This document shows positions 12,476-23,821 of a stretch of 64,000 nt of DNA, piece after piece. The translations under genes were made by a program, and so were the position numbers. How positions within the stretch are numbered: position 1 is the first letter of the stretch; every line of letters begins with the position of its first letter. Source of the DNA: Lactuca virosa (taxonomy: Eukaryota; Streptophyta; Magnoliopsida; Asterales; Asteraceae); NCBI GenBank assembly GCA_928212115.1, contig CAKMRJ010003334.1, positions 33,361,474-33,425,473 on the forward strand, in the 5' to 3' direction. The notes beneath the pieces are model-generated. The model ran no database searches. It was not told where the DNA came from and worked only from the letters and a program-made list of their open reading frames with translations.

Positions 12476-13415
12476 TTAGAAGTAGTTAATTGCCGAGTGA
12501 TTGGGCATATCAAACATACTTGATCTGCGTTTTCCTTTCTCGTGTGCTTTGATTCTGATGAAATACTTCTGGGCATGGCTAGCGACTTGAGTTGGGGTTC
12601 TTGTTTTCACATAATTCTTCGAAATCCCTCTCCAGTCACCTTTTCCAAGCTTTTCTAAACCCATCAAGAATGATTTGTGCTCATCTCTTGTCCATGGCAA
12701 CCCTGATCAATGAAAATATAGCTAGATTAATGTACATAAGAAAGATGTTTAATTTAGAGATTTTATATATACTTTTTCTTTATGTTAGCATAGCATGATT
12801 ATGTTATTCTTAATGCACTTGTATGAAGATCCAACTTAAATTAATGAACACATTGTGTGCTTTGAACAGATCAAGACCCACATGCAATTAAAGAAAAAAC
12901 ACATCATCAAAAAGAATAATCACATTACAACATAATGCACTAGTTAGATTGATTCTGATGAAAAACAAACCTTTCTTCTTATCATGGATGTAGTGGCTAG
13001 ATCCATTAGGAAGGCCATCCGACAGATACCCATTATCCATGAAATCCGGGTCATAGTTGCATGCATCTAAAATACCCATGCTAATACTGGACCTACGAAG
13101 TGAATTGCCATTGCCATTAAGATATCGATGGTCATGATCATCTTCTATCTCTAATTTCTCATTACTTTGATTCAGGTTTGGATCAATCTTCTCGCTAAAG
13201 AGCTTAAAACTAAAAGCTCTTCTATTGTTGCATGGTCTATTAAATGAATTACCATTGTTACACAGATATTGATCTTCTTCTTTCTCTTTCTCTTTCACTT
13301 TCTCATGACTTTGACTTAAGTTTGGATCAATCCTCTCGCCATAAAGCTCAAAACTGTAAGTTCTAATTGAGCTATGACCAGCACCATGTGTACATCTGGA
13401 TGATTGCCCTGTCAT
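12476..13415 (-). CDS. SHAQKYF-type one-repeat MYB transcription factor
   Basis: Two exons, 13415-12971 and 12702-12476, joined across a 268-bp GT-AG intron, encode 223 aa. The MYB repeat spans residues 148-198: KKGLPWT, GLEKLGKGDWRGIS, then TPTQVASHAQKYF at 184-196, and a basic KGKRRSSMFDM tail. These are the hallmarks of the plant MYB-related CCA1-like/MYBS (KUA1-type) group, which are nuclear DNA-binding factors, many regulated by sugar, light or ABA. There is no N-terminal CCHC knuckle. Instead residues 18-65 and 66-113 are a tandem duplication around F-x-L-[YF]-x-E-[RK]-IDPN, the 'LFG' motif of this group. The open frame continues upstream to a GTG at 13430, but the first ATG is at 13415. 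The protein ends soon after the MYB repeat, so it lacks a long activation tail. The exact target is unknown. Confidence 0.92.
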
Positions 13416-13489
13416 TATTAAGTTCCCCACAGCCCTCTCACTCTAGAACTCTCTTTCTTTCTACAGACATTCAAATACATGAATTCATG

Positions 13490-13497
13490 TATATATA
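13490..13497 (-). promoter_or_regulatory. TATA box of the MYB gene
   Basis: TATATATA lies 75 bp upstream of the ATG on the minus strand, predicting a start near 13460 and a ~45-nt leader. A perfect 16-bp palindrome (TACATGAATTCATGTA, 13475-13490) abuts it on the gene side. Confidence 0.65.
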
Positions 13498-13499
13498 GG

Positions 13500-14140
13500 C
13501 GTATAAGTCAAACGAGATAAAACATTAGAATATAATACAATCTCCAATTTAAGAGTGTCATATCTATCAATAACTTAGATGATGATAAGGAGTAATCAAG
13601 GACATCTTGTTTTGAATTACTATTATTTGAACTTAGCCGACTTAGTCAACCAACTTAATTATAGACTTATAATAATAATACACTGGAAAGTAGAAAACCC
13701 TTCTTTAAGGAAAATTTTGCGTGGCTGATAATCGGCGATGGTGTCAAAAACAGTACTAGAAGAGTTGAAGTGATCGTCTTTTTAATTCTACCACGAAAAT
13801 ACCCGGTTTAAATTTAATACAAGGGTTTTTTAAATTAAACTTATTTATCAAAAACGTTAGTTAACAGAAAGATAAATGCCCTATATCAATTATTTTACAG
13901 ATTGATACATAATACTCAGTGCTATCTTTATTTATTTTAGGTTACAGATACAAAATAAAATAATTAACAATGGCTTTTGAAAAAAAATATATATTTATTT
14001 TATACGTCGTTATCTCTCGTTAAATTTGTTTATTTGCTAAACGTGTTCTGATTTTTATGGAATGTTGATATGGATTTGAATACTTTGATATAATATAAAT
14101 TATGTTATAACCCGTGAAAACCACGGTTGATAATATATCT
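13500..14140. other. MYB upstream region and AT-rich DNA
   Basis: No gene is seen. Near 14105-14130 the words AACCCGTG and CCACGG form a Helitron-like 3' hairpin on the minus strand, but the terminal CTRR is missing, so this is at most a decayed end. Confidence 0.45.
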
Positions 14141-14386
14141 ATTTAAATAATAGGATAAAAAACTATTTAATTATACAATTAGTAAAAAAAGATATATAAT
14201 TCATTAGTAACAAACGAATTATAAAATATAAGAGGCTTATATATAAAGATAAGTGTGATAATGGTTTTAAAACATAAACAATGTTCTTTTAACTCAAAAC
14301 TAATGATCACATAATCTTGTTGTATAATTCTCCAGATGAAATATAATTGTTCCGAGTAAAAATAATTATCCAGTTTTGTAGATAAA

Positions 14387-15090
14387 AATCTATCATAATA
14401 AATGTAAATGATTTTGTCAAATGTCTTCTTCTCATTACATTTGTCACATGTTATTTTCTAAGATTTTTTGATTTTCTTTTTTCTACTTATCATTTTCTTA
14501 TGTTTTTCATTTTTTTAGAATTTGAAATTCACTTTTTAGTAAGGGTTATATATGGCAGATATATTAATTCTATTAATATTGAGAATAATTTACCATCTAA
14601 TCTAATCTAATAAATGAACATCCATTTTGGTACATGTCAATCTCTCATAAGTTTTGACACTTGTCATTTTGTTTTATTTTTGAAATAAATAATATCCACA
14701 TGTCAATTTCTAGGTTTTTTAATTTTTAAAATTAAAAAGCCACATAATACATATAGCTATATAAGTAAATTATTAAATGTAATAAATATGATCTTAAATT
14801 TCAATAAATATGTTTTTTCCTTCCTTATTTTAATTTTAAAAAAATATTTAATGTTTATATTTTGATATTTAATTTTAATTAACCCATGTAATACATGAGT
14901 CCCACACCTAATAATAAATGAAAAATGATTTTGTCAAATGTCATCTTCTCATTACATTTGCCACATGCCATTTTCTAAGATTTTTTGATTTTCTTTTTTT
15001 CCACTTGTTATTTTCTTAAAATTTGAAATTCACTTTTTAGTAAGGATTATATATTGTAGATATATTAATTCTATTAATATTGATAATAAA
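14387..15090. repeat. Helitron-like non-autonomous fragments with a ~170-bp direct repeat
   Basis: Segments 14387-14580 and 14916-15090 are direct copies: both run from ATGATTTTGTCAAATGTC through CTAAGATTTTTTGATTTTC to ATATTAATTCTATTAATATTGA. Between them a piece begins TCTAATCTAATAAATGAACAT (about 14600), like a Helitron 5' end, and ends near AACCCATGTAATACATGAG (about 14880-14900), like a decayed Helitron 3' hairpin. A related piece lies at 16320-16760 (CTCTAATAAATGAAAG ... AACCCATGCAAAATATAGG). The class is inferred from ends only. Confidence 0.55.
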
Positions 15091-15332
15091 TGCTTTAGCC
15101 GTTTCTTGCCTTAGTATAGTTTTATCTATGGTAGGTACTTAATATACATTTCAAAGGATTAGCATTAAACATTTTTTAAGTCATGTATTTAGGTAAATGT
15201 TTTTTATGTCAATATAAATTTATATTAACTATATATACATATATTTTCCTAAATATACTTAAGAAAATACTAAGTATTTTATCTATGTATAATAATTTTT
15301 ATACATGTAATACATATAGAATCAAGGAATAA

Positions 15333-15470
15333 AATGTGAAACTTGGACAGGTTAGGTCATAACTTCTTCGTTATAACTCGGTGTCGTACCGGTTTTGTCG
15401 CGAAACTTGGACAAGTCATAACTTCTTCGTTATAACTCGGATTTCAGCGTTCTTTATATGTACGGAAACC
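15333..15470 (+). repeat. Fragment of a Gypsy-type LTR with a short direct repeat
   Basis: The phrase CATAACTTCTTCGTTATAACTCGG occurs twice 60 bp apart (15358 and 15418), with CGAAACTTGGACA words. It continues into ATTTCAGCGTTCTTTATATG. The same phrasing (cgaaactt.., cataactt.., gatttcagcattcttta) is found at 61228-61283 in the long Gypsy LTR. Confidence 0.6.
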
Positions 15471-15569
15471 TTGTGACATATACTGCAACTTAGTTAAGAT
15501 TAATTATTCTAAATAAACCTTTATCATAAAGTCGTTTTTGACGCTTATCGTCTCTAAATTGACTAGCCT

Positions 15570-15897
15570 GAATCTGCGGGCGTTACGCCCGAACGCGACA
15601 AAGCGAGACGCACTGCAAGACATGAAGAGGAGGTTGAGGCGAAAGCAAAAGATTTGGCGGAAATGAAAGCGAAATTCGATGACACAATTTATTAAAAAAA
15701 GAAAAAAAAATGAGTTGAAACGTTGCCACTTGGAGTTTCTAGAAAGGCATGCACGGGAGAAGCAGGAGCAAAAAGAGAGAGAACTAATGACACAACAATT
15801 GTCAATTCTTCGGACTAACAAGGAGGGTTTGTCGCCTCAAGATCTAGCGGTGCTACAAGCGATGAATGATCAAATTAGGAAGAAGTATTTGGGTTAA
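15570..15897 (+). pseudogene. C-terminal relic of a Harbinger-type ORF1 (Myb/NAM-associated) protein
   Basis: Two plus-strand frames join across a frameshift. 15570-15695 reads a charged helix (RDKARRTARHEEEVEAKAKD). 15679-15897 reads the continuation, with a REKQEQKERELM coiled coil and the closing GLSPQDLAVLQAMNDQIRKK then LG and stop. This arrangement, with a short Leu-Pro-Pro-like C-terminal cap, is typical of plant proteins with the NAM-associated C-terminal domain, many derived from PIF/Harbinger ORF1. It resembles the minus-strand relic at 25190-26318. The N-terminal half is missing. Confidence 0.6.
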
Positions 15898-16149
15898 TTA
15901 AGATTAGTAGTAAAATGTTATGGTTTTAGGTTTAATTTAGATGTTATTTGGGTTAATTAAGACTAAGAAAAAAATGTTATCTTTTAAAATTAATTGTGTT
16001 TTTATTGTACTCTTAATTTTAGTTTTTAAAAACTATGTCTTTTTTTAGTTTTTTTAAATATTATGTTTTATAAAAATATGTTTGTTCTATTAATTAAAAA
16101 AATAAACACGAAAAAGAAAAAAAAAACCAAACTCGAAAAAAAATCAAAA

Positions 16150-16296
16150 GAAAATATGACATGGAAAATATTGGTGTTATAACATTGTTATAACATGAAA
16201 ACCATTTCCTTGTTTGGTGTTATAACATCATTGTTTATGTGACATGTGAGGTGACACCAAATTGATGTTACATCTAGTTGCTCACACTTAATGCTC
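16150..16296 (+). mobile_element. 3' end of a PIF/Harbinger-type element
   Basis: The block with GGTGTTATAAC words, GTGACATGTGAGGTGACA and the closing CTCACACTTAATGCTC, followed by TTA, parallels the end of the element at 29473-29953 (GTGGCATGTGAGGTGGCA, CCACACCCAATGCTC, TTA). Its 5' end was not found. It may be the other end of the element that carried the ORF1 relic at 15570-15897. Confidence 0.6.
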
Positions 16297-16959
16297 TTAT
16301 CCTCTCTTCCTCTCTCTTCCTCTCTAATAAATGAAAGCTTTTTTTTTGTCATTTGTCACACTCTCATTCAATTTATCAAATATCATTTTATGGTTATTTT
16401 GAATTAATTTTTTTACAAATGTCATTTTATGGTTATTTTGAATTAATTTTTTACAAATGTCATTTTATGAGTTTTTCTATTTTATTAAATTCACATAATA
16501 TTTTAATGTAATATTGTAATAAATGTAGTAATAAATGGATATTAATTTCATTAATGAAATTACCATTTAATTTCAAAATTTCCAAAGTTAAAACTCATTA
16601 GTTTCTTTTATTTATTAAAACTTAAAAGATAAAAAAAGATTTTCATTATAATACTTCATTATTTTTCTTATTTTCTTATAAATTCAAAATTTCAAATATT
16701 TTGACTTTTATATTTAATTTTTTTTAAACTAACCCATGCAAAATATAGGTCTCATGACAAATGATATAAACTTTTTTGACATAGACTAGTGATATAACAT
16801 AAACTTTTTGACATATGTTATACAAAAGTCTAAGGAATAAATAAGTATGCAACATCAAAAATGTTGCACATGTCATAAATTGATAAGATAGATGAAATGA
16901 TTTTCCTAAAACATTGGTGACATAATCATACCGTGATAATAGTCAAAGACGCCGTTGCT
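16297..16959. other. AT-rich DNA upstream of the EMF2-like gene
   Basis: It includes the Helitron-like piece at 16320-16760. No gene is seen. The proximal promoter of the EMF2-like gene should lie in the last 200 bp, but I could not name any element in it with confidence. Confidence 0.45.
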
Positions 16960-17734
16960 TTTTTAAACTCTGCAAGTCTTCCCCAAACTTGCTTTCCTTC
17001 TTCCCCTCAAACAAATTAGGGCTCTTAACATACATATAAGGTACTATAAAATCTTCAATTTTCCAATTCATATCAGTTTTGGTCCTTGTTTATGTCGATT
17101 TTCTAGATTAATAACAGCTCAATACATTAATTATTGGTATTGATCAACGATCCTGTGTTCGATGTTCGTAGTGTTTTTACGTAAGATGCAGAGAATACGG
17201 TTGAGATTTCCCTGTTTCCTTGATTTCACTTACGGAATTGTTTAATTTGCGTCTAATTCGTTACAGTTTCCGTTGCTTTACCTAATTGGTCATTAAGTAT
17301 TTAAGGGAGACGAGAATACAGTTTTTGGAACTAACTGAGATATTTTTAAGAAGATAAATGGTCGGTATAAATTTTCACCTATGCTTCATTGATTACAGTA
17401 GTGCGTTAGTCTCAAAGTGGAAAGTTTTAGCAACTGTAAATGTCATTCATTTTGCATCCGTTTGTATATGGTATGGATGGGTGATATTTGAACCTTCAGT
17501 AATTTACTAGAACTAAATTTCTTTAAGTTTTATGTCATCAGAACAATTGGCGATATGAAACAACAAGAAACACATGCAGAGATTATGCAGTGATCATTTT
17601 TTCCATTGAATTATTCGCTTGAAACATGAGTTATTCACTAGAATATTGAATGCAGGTGTGCAGGGGCTTAAACTGACTTTCCCCACAGAGGTGCAGATAA
17701 GTATGGGGTTGCAATTCAGGATTGTCTAACAAGA
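16960..17734 (+). other. 5' untranslated region of the EMF2-like gene, probably with an intron
   Basis: A C-rich, non-AT leader (16975-17040) ends in a good donor, AAG|GTACTA, at 17040/17041. It is followed by ~600 bp of AT-rich, intron-like sequence. From about 17649, after GAATGCAG, the sequence again looks exonic and runs to the ATG at 17735. Family members commonly have 5' UTR introns. The exact acceptor (candidates after 17655, 17663, 17688 or 17696) cannot be fixed by eye. Confidence 0.6.
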
Positions 17735-20700
17735 ATGCCCGGCATATCTTTAGTTGCTCGTGAAACCACGTACTGTACCTTCCATTTCAGGCTACTATAT
17801 GTCATCTATCTGTATAACTAAGAATTGTTTAGAACTGTGTATGAGATTCTTAAATTTGATAGCCTTTGGGTTTTTGCTTTCATGGGTGTAGTGTATTCAT
17901 TCCATTTTTCCTTTTAGGTGATCATGGAACAGGCATACTCTTTACATTGCAATTGCATACATCTATTTGTCTGTCCTTTTGAGTACCTCGTGCTTTCTGA
18001 AGCTTACAATGTATTGCGTGGTGCATGAACAAAGATATGCAAATTCAAATTCATGGAACAAGAAATCTGTTTGCAATTGCAGTTACTCTAGATGCTCAGA
18101 TCCGATGTGCCGCCATGAAGCTCGTGCTCATTTGTCTCAGGAAGAGCAAACTGCAGCTGAAGAAAGCCTTTCAGTTTATTGCAAGCCTGTAGAACTATAC
18201 AACATTCTTCAACGACGTGCTGTTAGAAATGTGACTTTCTCATTTTTACCTATCTTTCTCTCTTCTCTTCTCCCCTTCATCTTCTGTTTGCCTATCTTTT
18301 AGGCTATAATTCATTGATACTTCTTAACGGATGGATGGTTTCTTGCAGCCATCATTTTTACAAAGATGTCTGCACTACAAATCACAAGCAAAACAGAAAA
18401 GAAGGTAAGATTTTGCAACATAATACTCGCAACTAATTGTACTGATGACTACGTGCTGCTTTCATTACTGAATAGACCTTCTAGGTTTATTCCCTAATTT
18501 TTTTTAAAGATATTTGTGTCCCTTCTGTTTATTGCAGGGTACAAATATCAGTATCCATATCTGGTGCTACTAATGATGGGCTGCAAACTCAGAGTCTTTT
18601 TCCTATGTACATGTTGTTGGCAAGAGCAGTCTCTACTACAAATGTAGAGGTATTGCTATCAAGTTTTACTTTTGGGCAAAACCTTCTATTCTTCACTTTT
18701 TATTATTATTATTATTTTTTTCTGATTTCTAGACACAGTGTACAACTGTTTATCGCTTCAATCGAGCATGTAAATTGACAGCTTTTGGTGGGGCCGACAA
18801 CACGAGTTCAGCAAGATTTATTCTCCCTGAGATGAAAAAACTATCAACAGAGGTTAAATCTGGCTCTCTTGCTGTGTTGTTGGTTAGCTGTGGTATGACA
18901 CTGTTTCTAAGTTTGGTTACATTTGGAGAATTAATGTGTATAAGCTTGTTACAATTTCAAATTTTGATCTACTTTTGCAGCTGATACCACAAATCTTCAA
19001 GGGATTGATCTAACAGAGGACCACATGTTTTCTGCCTCATGTAAGATGTGCTATAGATGGGTAATCTTCTTACTACTTGTATTCTGATATATATATTTTT
19101 ACGTGCTTGACAGTGAATCGTGTGGGTTATTGCTTATTTGGGAAGATTCCAATGGATTTACTTCAATCTTCATGGGAAAAATCTCCTACAATAAGTTTAG
19201 GGGGAAGAGCTGAGATGATGTCAACTGTTATTATGCAGTCCTGCTTTATGAAGGTATGTTTGCTGTTGTGTATAAACACTAGGTATCAAGTAAAGTTAGT
19301 GAAGAGTGATGTCAGTGAAAATCCCTGAACATTCTATGCATTATTTTTGTAAATAACATATGCTAGTCAAGATATTACTACCATATTATTAATATGGTAT
19401 CATATTAGGGAAATGTAGCAACTATATTATTACCTAAGACCTAAGTAATTAGCTATATGTAGGAGATTAGTAGAGAAAAGATTCTATTGTCAAATTAAGC
19501 ATCTTTGTGAGGAACTAAAGTCGATCAAAAGCGGGTTGAAACTTGAAACTGTATTTTGATTCGTTACTTTTCAATAAAGTATTGTTATGGTTCCTATTGA
19601 CATCTTATTTAGTACTTTTAAATTTTATTTAGCTTCATGTAATGAAATGTATAAAGACACATAAATAGTTTAGTACTTTTGCTCTATATCATGATCTTTC
19701 AGATTTTACACTCATACCCTCTAGGAATGTGCTTGCTGATAAGCAACTTTATCTAAACTTTAGTCTCCATAGAAAGTAGTTTTTTTCCCATATTTAACAA
19801 GTTTGCTATGATTTAACAATATTTTTAATGGAATAAGGGCTTATTAACAATATAAGGACTGGTTCATCTTTTTTGCTGCTCTGTCTTCTAGATTCTCATC
19901 ATGGAGTTTGATTTTGCAGTTGAGTTGTTTGGATGGAGGAAAATGTGTATCATTTCACTTCCCATATAATTCTGAAGCTGTGGTAGGTTTGCTCTTAACT
20001 CTTTGCTTCTTGTCATGAACACTTTTTTTTTTCTTCTTAGTTTAATTACTGAATTTGTTCCTACTGCTCAATTCATTTTATGGTTGTTTAAGAGCATATT
20101 GCAGCAAGTACAAGTCACTGTTTCAGCAGAAGAGGTTGGGGCTAAAAATATGTCTCCCTATGACATGTATTCATACAATGATACCCCTAGACCTGGTATT
20201 ATGAGGTAATTTACATTTGGCATTTCTTCATTTAGATATTTACTCGTATATTTATTACTTCCTTGAACTTTTTTATGTTGTATGTATTTACTTTTAAGGT
20301 TGAGGTCTGGAAATGTCATTTTTAACTACAAGTACTACAACAATATGTTGCAAAGGACTGAAGGTAAATGAATTTCTTGACACTTTTTTTTATTATGTCA
20401 TTTCTGATGCTCTTAACTCTATAAAATCCATGCCAAATCTGCAGTTACTGAGGATTTTTCGTGTCCATTCTGTTTGGTGAAATGTGCAAGTTACAAGGTA
20501 GATATAGCTCTCTCTATATGTATTATTTACTACATTCTTATATTTTATGCTTCTTAGGGTCTGATTGTTTCTTGATAATGTCTTTAGGGCCTGAGATTTC
20601 ACTTAACTTCATCACATGATCTCTTCCGTTATGAGTTTTGGGTTTTGTAAATTTCATGAATCTTTCAGAAATTCTTGTTGCTATAAAATATTTACCTTCA

Positions 20701-22915
20701 TAATAATATGAATATGCAGGTTACTGAAGATTATCAAGTTGTGATTGTATCTATGAGGACTGATATATGCAGTTCTGAGGTTAGTTAGCATACAACTTTT
20801 ATACTCTTTTGTTGATGTTGTGTAACACTTATTTTGGAAAATAAATGTTGCTCAGATTATACCAGAAAATGTTGATCCAAAACAGCAAATGTTTTTCTAT
20901 TGGTAAGCTTTAAGATTTTAATTTTGTCATTTTTTGCACTTTAGAGATAATTGTTAATTAATTATATAAAAAACATTTATGTACAGCTATAAGTCTGCGA
21001 GACGTAGGAAACCAAAAGCCCCAACTCAAAATGCAAAACACGTGCATCCACTTGTGCTGGATTCAGCCATGTCTGCAACTCTTAATGAGCTCATAGACAA
21101 CACAGATTGTATGACTTCCTTTTGTCTATTCTTTATAGCAACGTACTTTACTTGTTTTACCAAATGTAGAAAATATATTCTATTTTTACCCATAATGGCA
21201 ACATACTTACATTTTCATACTAGCAATATGTAACACATAAAGTACATTACCCATATTGGTAGTAAAATGTTAGTACATTGCTATTATCAATAAAGAAATT
21301 TTAGTACGTTGCTATAATAGGTGGAAAAGGTGATTTAAATTTGGTTGATTGTATTTAATATTTATAATTGTAGGTGTAGCTGAGTGTATGGAACATGACA
21401 CATGTAGTCCAGATGCAAGTGCCACGTGTCACTCGTTTGCTGAACTGGAATCCGTCCAATCAGTGCCTGAAAACAACCTTCAACCTCCTATGCTACAATT
21501 TGCAAAAACAAGAAAGTTATCTGCTGAAAGATCTGACCCTAGAAAGTACAAGCATCTGCGTATTTCTATATGTTCAATTAATATATTATTTGGAGAAAAA
21601 AAAATATATAAGCTTTTATATATGAATTGTGTCTTTTATTGCAGCCGAGCCCTGTTGCAGAAGAGGCAGTTTTTTCACTCGCATAGAGCTCAGGTTACTA
21701 TAATTTTTTTTCTTTGTTGGTGAAAGTAATTATTTGCATTTTGCATTTACTATGGAGTATATGGTCAATGGTGGTTATTACTTTTTCTTTTATTTGTGGT
21801 TTTAAAAGCCAATGGCATTGGAGCAAGTGTTTGCTGAGCGAGACAGTGAAGATGAAGTTGATGATGATGTTGCTGATCTTGAAGACAGAAGGGTATGTGT
21901 GTCCAATTTGGAGTAAATTACAAGTTTGGTCCCTGTGGTATACTCAAACATGACAGATTTAGTCCAAGTTCCGTTTTTATTACAAATTTGTCCAGTCCTT
22001 GTAGTTTCATTTTGTTGGAATATTGGTCCTTGAGTCGATAAATTTAATTAGAGTAAATTACACATTTGGTCCCTTTGCTTTACTTAAAATCTCAAGTTTT
22101 GTCCAATTTTTGAAATCTTCCTCTCTTCATCTACCCTGTTTTTTTGTAACATTTGTTTTCATGTTTTTCAGATGCTTGATGACTTTGTGGATGTTTCCAA
22201 AGACGAGAAGCAAATGATGCACTTATGGAACTCATTTGTGAGAAAACAACGGTAATTAAATCTACATTTTCCTTTTAAAATTTAAACATACACAATTTTT
22301 TGTGTTATTATATGCCACCATTTATTCAAAATTGTTTATTTATTTATGAATTATGAAAATGGTCTCAGGGTGCTAGCAGATGGCCATATTCCATGGGCAT
22401 GCGAGGCATTTTCTAAATTGCACGGACAAGACCTTGTCCAGGCCCCATCACTCCTCTGGTAGCTTTTCCTATTATCATCTTTTATTCAGTAAATTACATT
22501 TTTCGTCCCTGAGCATATCCCAAAAAGTTTTTTTATTATTATTATTTTTTTTTTGCAATTTTGGTCCTTACTTGCTTGAGGTTCTTGTAACGTTTTTGGT
22601 CCCTCATCAAAGTAGAATGACTTCTTTGGGATCAAAATTGCAAAAGAAAAACTTTTTGGGACTAAAATTGAAAAATCAGCTATACTCAGTGACCAAAAAT
22701 GTGATTTATTCTGGATAATATATATAAAATAATAATAAAAAAAAAGTAATATTTTGGTGTAACGCAACGGTAGGTGTTGGAGGTTATTCATGATTAAGAT
22801 TTGGAATCATGGTCTTTTGGACTCGCGTACCTTGAATAACTGTAATGTCATACTGGAAAACTACCAAAACCAAAACCAAAGCCAAGAGATAGATCCTATT
22901 AAAATGGACATGTAA
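17735..22915 (+). CDS. EMF2: EMBRYONIC FLOWER 2-like Polycomb (PRC2) VEFS-box protein
   Basis: There are 21 coding exons: 17735-17769, 18083-18230, 18349-18404, 18538-18649, 18733-18892, 18981-19040, 19114-19253, 19920-19982, 20105-20205, 20299-20363, 20445-20497, 20588-20641, 20720-20779, 20856-20902, 20987-21108, 21374-21545, 21645-21693, 21809-21892, 22172-22251, 22369-22458 and 22774-22915. All introns are GT-AG and phases agree, giving 630 aa, the length of Arabidopsis EMF2. It starts MPGISLVARETTYSR and continues YCKPVELYNILQRR and a VKSGSLAVLLVSC segment. A C2H2 finger (C320, C323, H336, H341; CPFCLVKC) follows. The C-terminal VEFS box runs from NRALLQKRQFFHSHRAQ (483-499) through an acidic stretch (509-527), MLDDFVDV and HIPWACEAF to CWRLFMIKIWNHGLLD. 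EMF2 is the Su(z)12 subunit of nuclear PRC2, which methylates H3K27 and represses flowering genes. The orthology (EMF2 rather than VRN2) is inferred from length and the N-terminus. Confidence 0.95.
21911..22120. repeat. TE-derived repeat in EMF2 intron 18
   Basis: GAGTAAATTACA..TTTGGTCC occurs twice in direct orientation, at 21911 and 22051, with GTCC-TTG words between. This is the end of a common dispersed plant repeat that also appears in intron 20. The superfamily is not certain; a Mutator-like MITE is likely. Confidence 0.65.
22487..22715. mobile_element. MITE in EMF2 intron 20
   Basis: Inverted ends CAGTAAATTACATTTTTCG (left) and the complement of AAATGTGATTTATTCTGG (right) enclose a second nested pair of inverted GGTCC/GGGAC words (22560-22650). 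It lies wholly within the intron before the last coding exon and leaves both splice sites intact. Confidence 0.65.
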
Positions 22916-23550
22916 ATCTGTTTCAAGCCCTATGTAATGTAGGTGACATATTTTGTAGGGTTTATATTTCTAAGCATACTTTTGTTATAATCTATTGGTA
23001 ATATATCGGGTATGCACTTACTTACCATCTATTCTTCCCCACTTGAATAAGTATAACCTTAATTAACAATGTATAATATCTTATCTTACCACTCTTCTTG
23101 TGGCCACATGCATTGCTCCTTTTATAGTATTTGGTGTTTTCACAAGAGCATAGTAACACCCCCATTTTCTAGATAACATGCCCAATTATTTGTTTAATTT
23201 TTCAATCAAAATTTTGGCATCACCCTTGTAATCATAACATATCCGTAAGTAATCTACTATAATTTGCAATTGGTCTCAGGTCTCGAGCATAACAAAAATG
23301 TAAGTCTACCAACTAACTATATAATGACTTGTAGCCTCAGTATCCAATCCAACTAACTAAACTGAAGATACTTCTGTGCTTACTCGTCCAAATCTTTTTA
23401 CATTCTCTTCTTACCTTGTAAACATAATCTTCTAAAGATCCACTCATTCGTTACTTGTCATGGAGTTGTAAAACGGGTAAGTTCAATGTTTAGCAAGTAA
23501 CGATATGCTATCATGTACAACCAGAATTCAACTTATCACTACTTATTATT
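22916..23550. other. EMF2 3' flank, no further gene
   Basis: The 3' UTR of the EMF2-like gene begins here. No unambiguous poly(A) signal or other feature could be chosen. Confidence 0.5.
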
Positions 23551-23553
23551 TTA

Positions 23554-23821
23554 GGCCGTGTTTGATAGACATATTTCCAGGTCCAAACAGATCTTTCTGG
23601 CTGAATGGGCCGGAAAGATTGTTTGATTTGCACAAAAAATGGTCTTTCCCGGTAAGATATGTCTTTCCCATAAAACTCCAAAACCATATATCATTATGGC
23701 TAAATGGTCATTTTCACCATTCAGCACAGTTAGTCAGATATATAATCAAACAACATGGTTTCTTTCCAAGTCGGTAAACTTTCTCAAACAACATTTTATC
23801 AGACAACTATCAAACGGACCC
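23554..23821. mobile_element. Tourist/Harbinger-like MITE (268 bp)
   Basis: The left end TTA|GGCCGTGTTTGATAGAC and right end CTATCAAACGGACCC|TCA are imperfect inverted repeats (GG-CCGTTTGATAG). The flanking TTA/TCA would be a once-mutated 3-bp duplication. The ORFs across it (23505-23842) are chance. Confidence 0.6.

Noticed and set aside
13416..13430. Upstream extension of the MYB frame to a GTG start (GNLI..)
   Set aside because: Plant nuclear genes start at ATG. The first in-frame ATG is at 13415, suitably placed after the TATA box.
14100..14130. Second complete Helitron end
   Set aside because: The hairpin CCGTG/CACGG is present but the CTRR terminus is missing, and no 5' partner could be assigned.
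21349..21953. Separate ORFs of 124, 76 and 79 aa
   Set aside because: These are EMF2 exons 16-18 extended into introns or read in wrong frames.
22380..22791. Opposing ORFs of 112 and 101 aa
   Set aside because: They read through EMF2 exon 20 into intron 20 and its MITE; the inverted-repeat MITE opens both strands.
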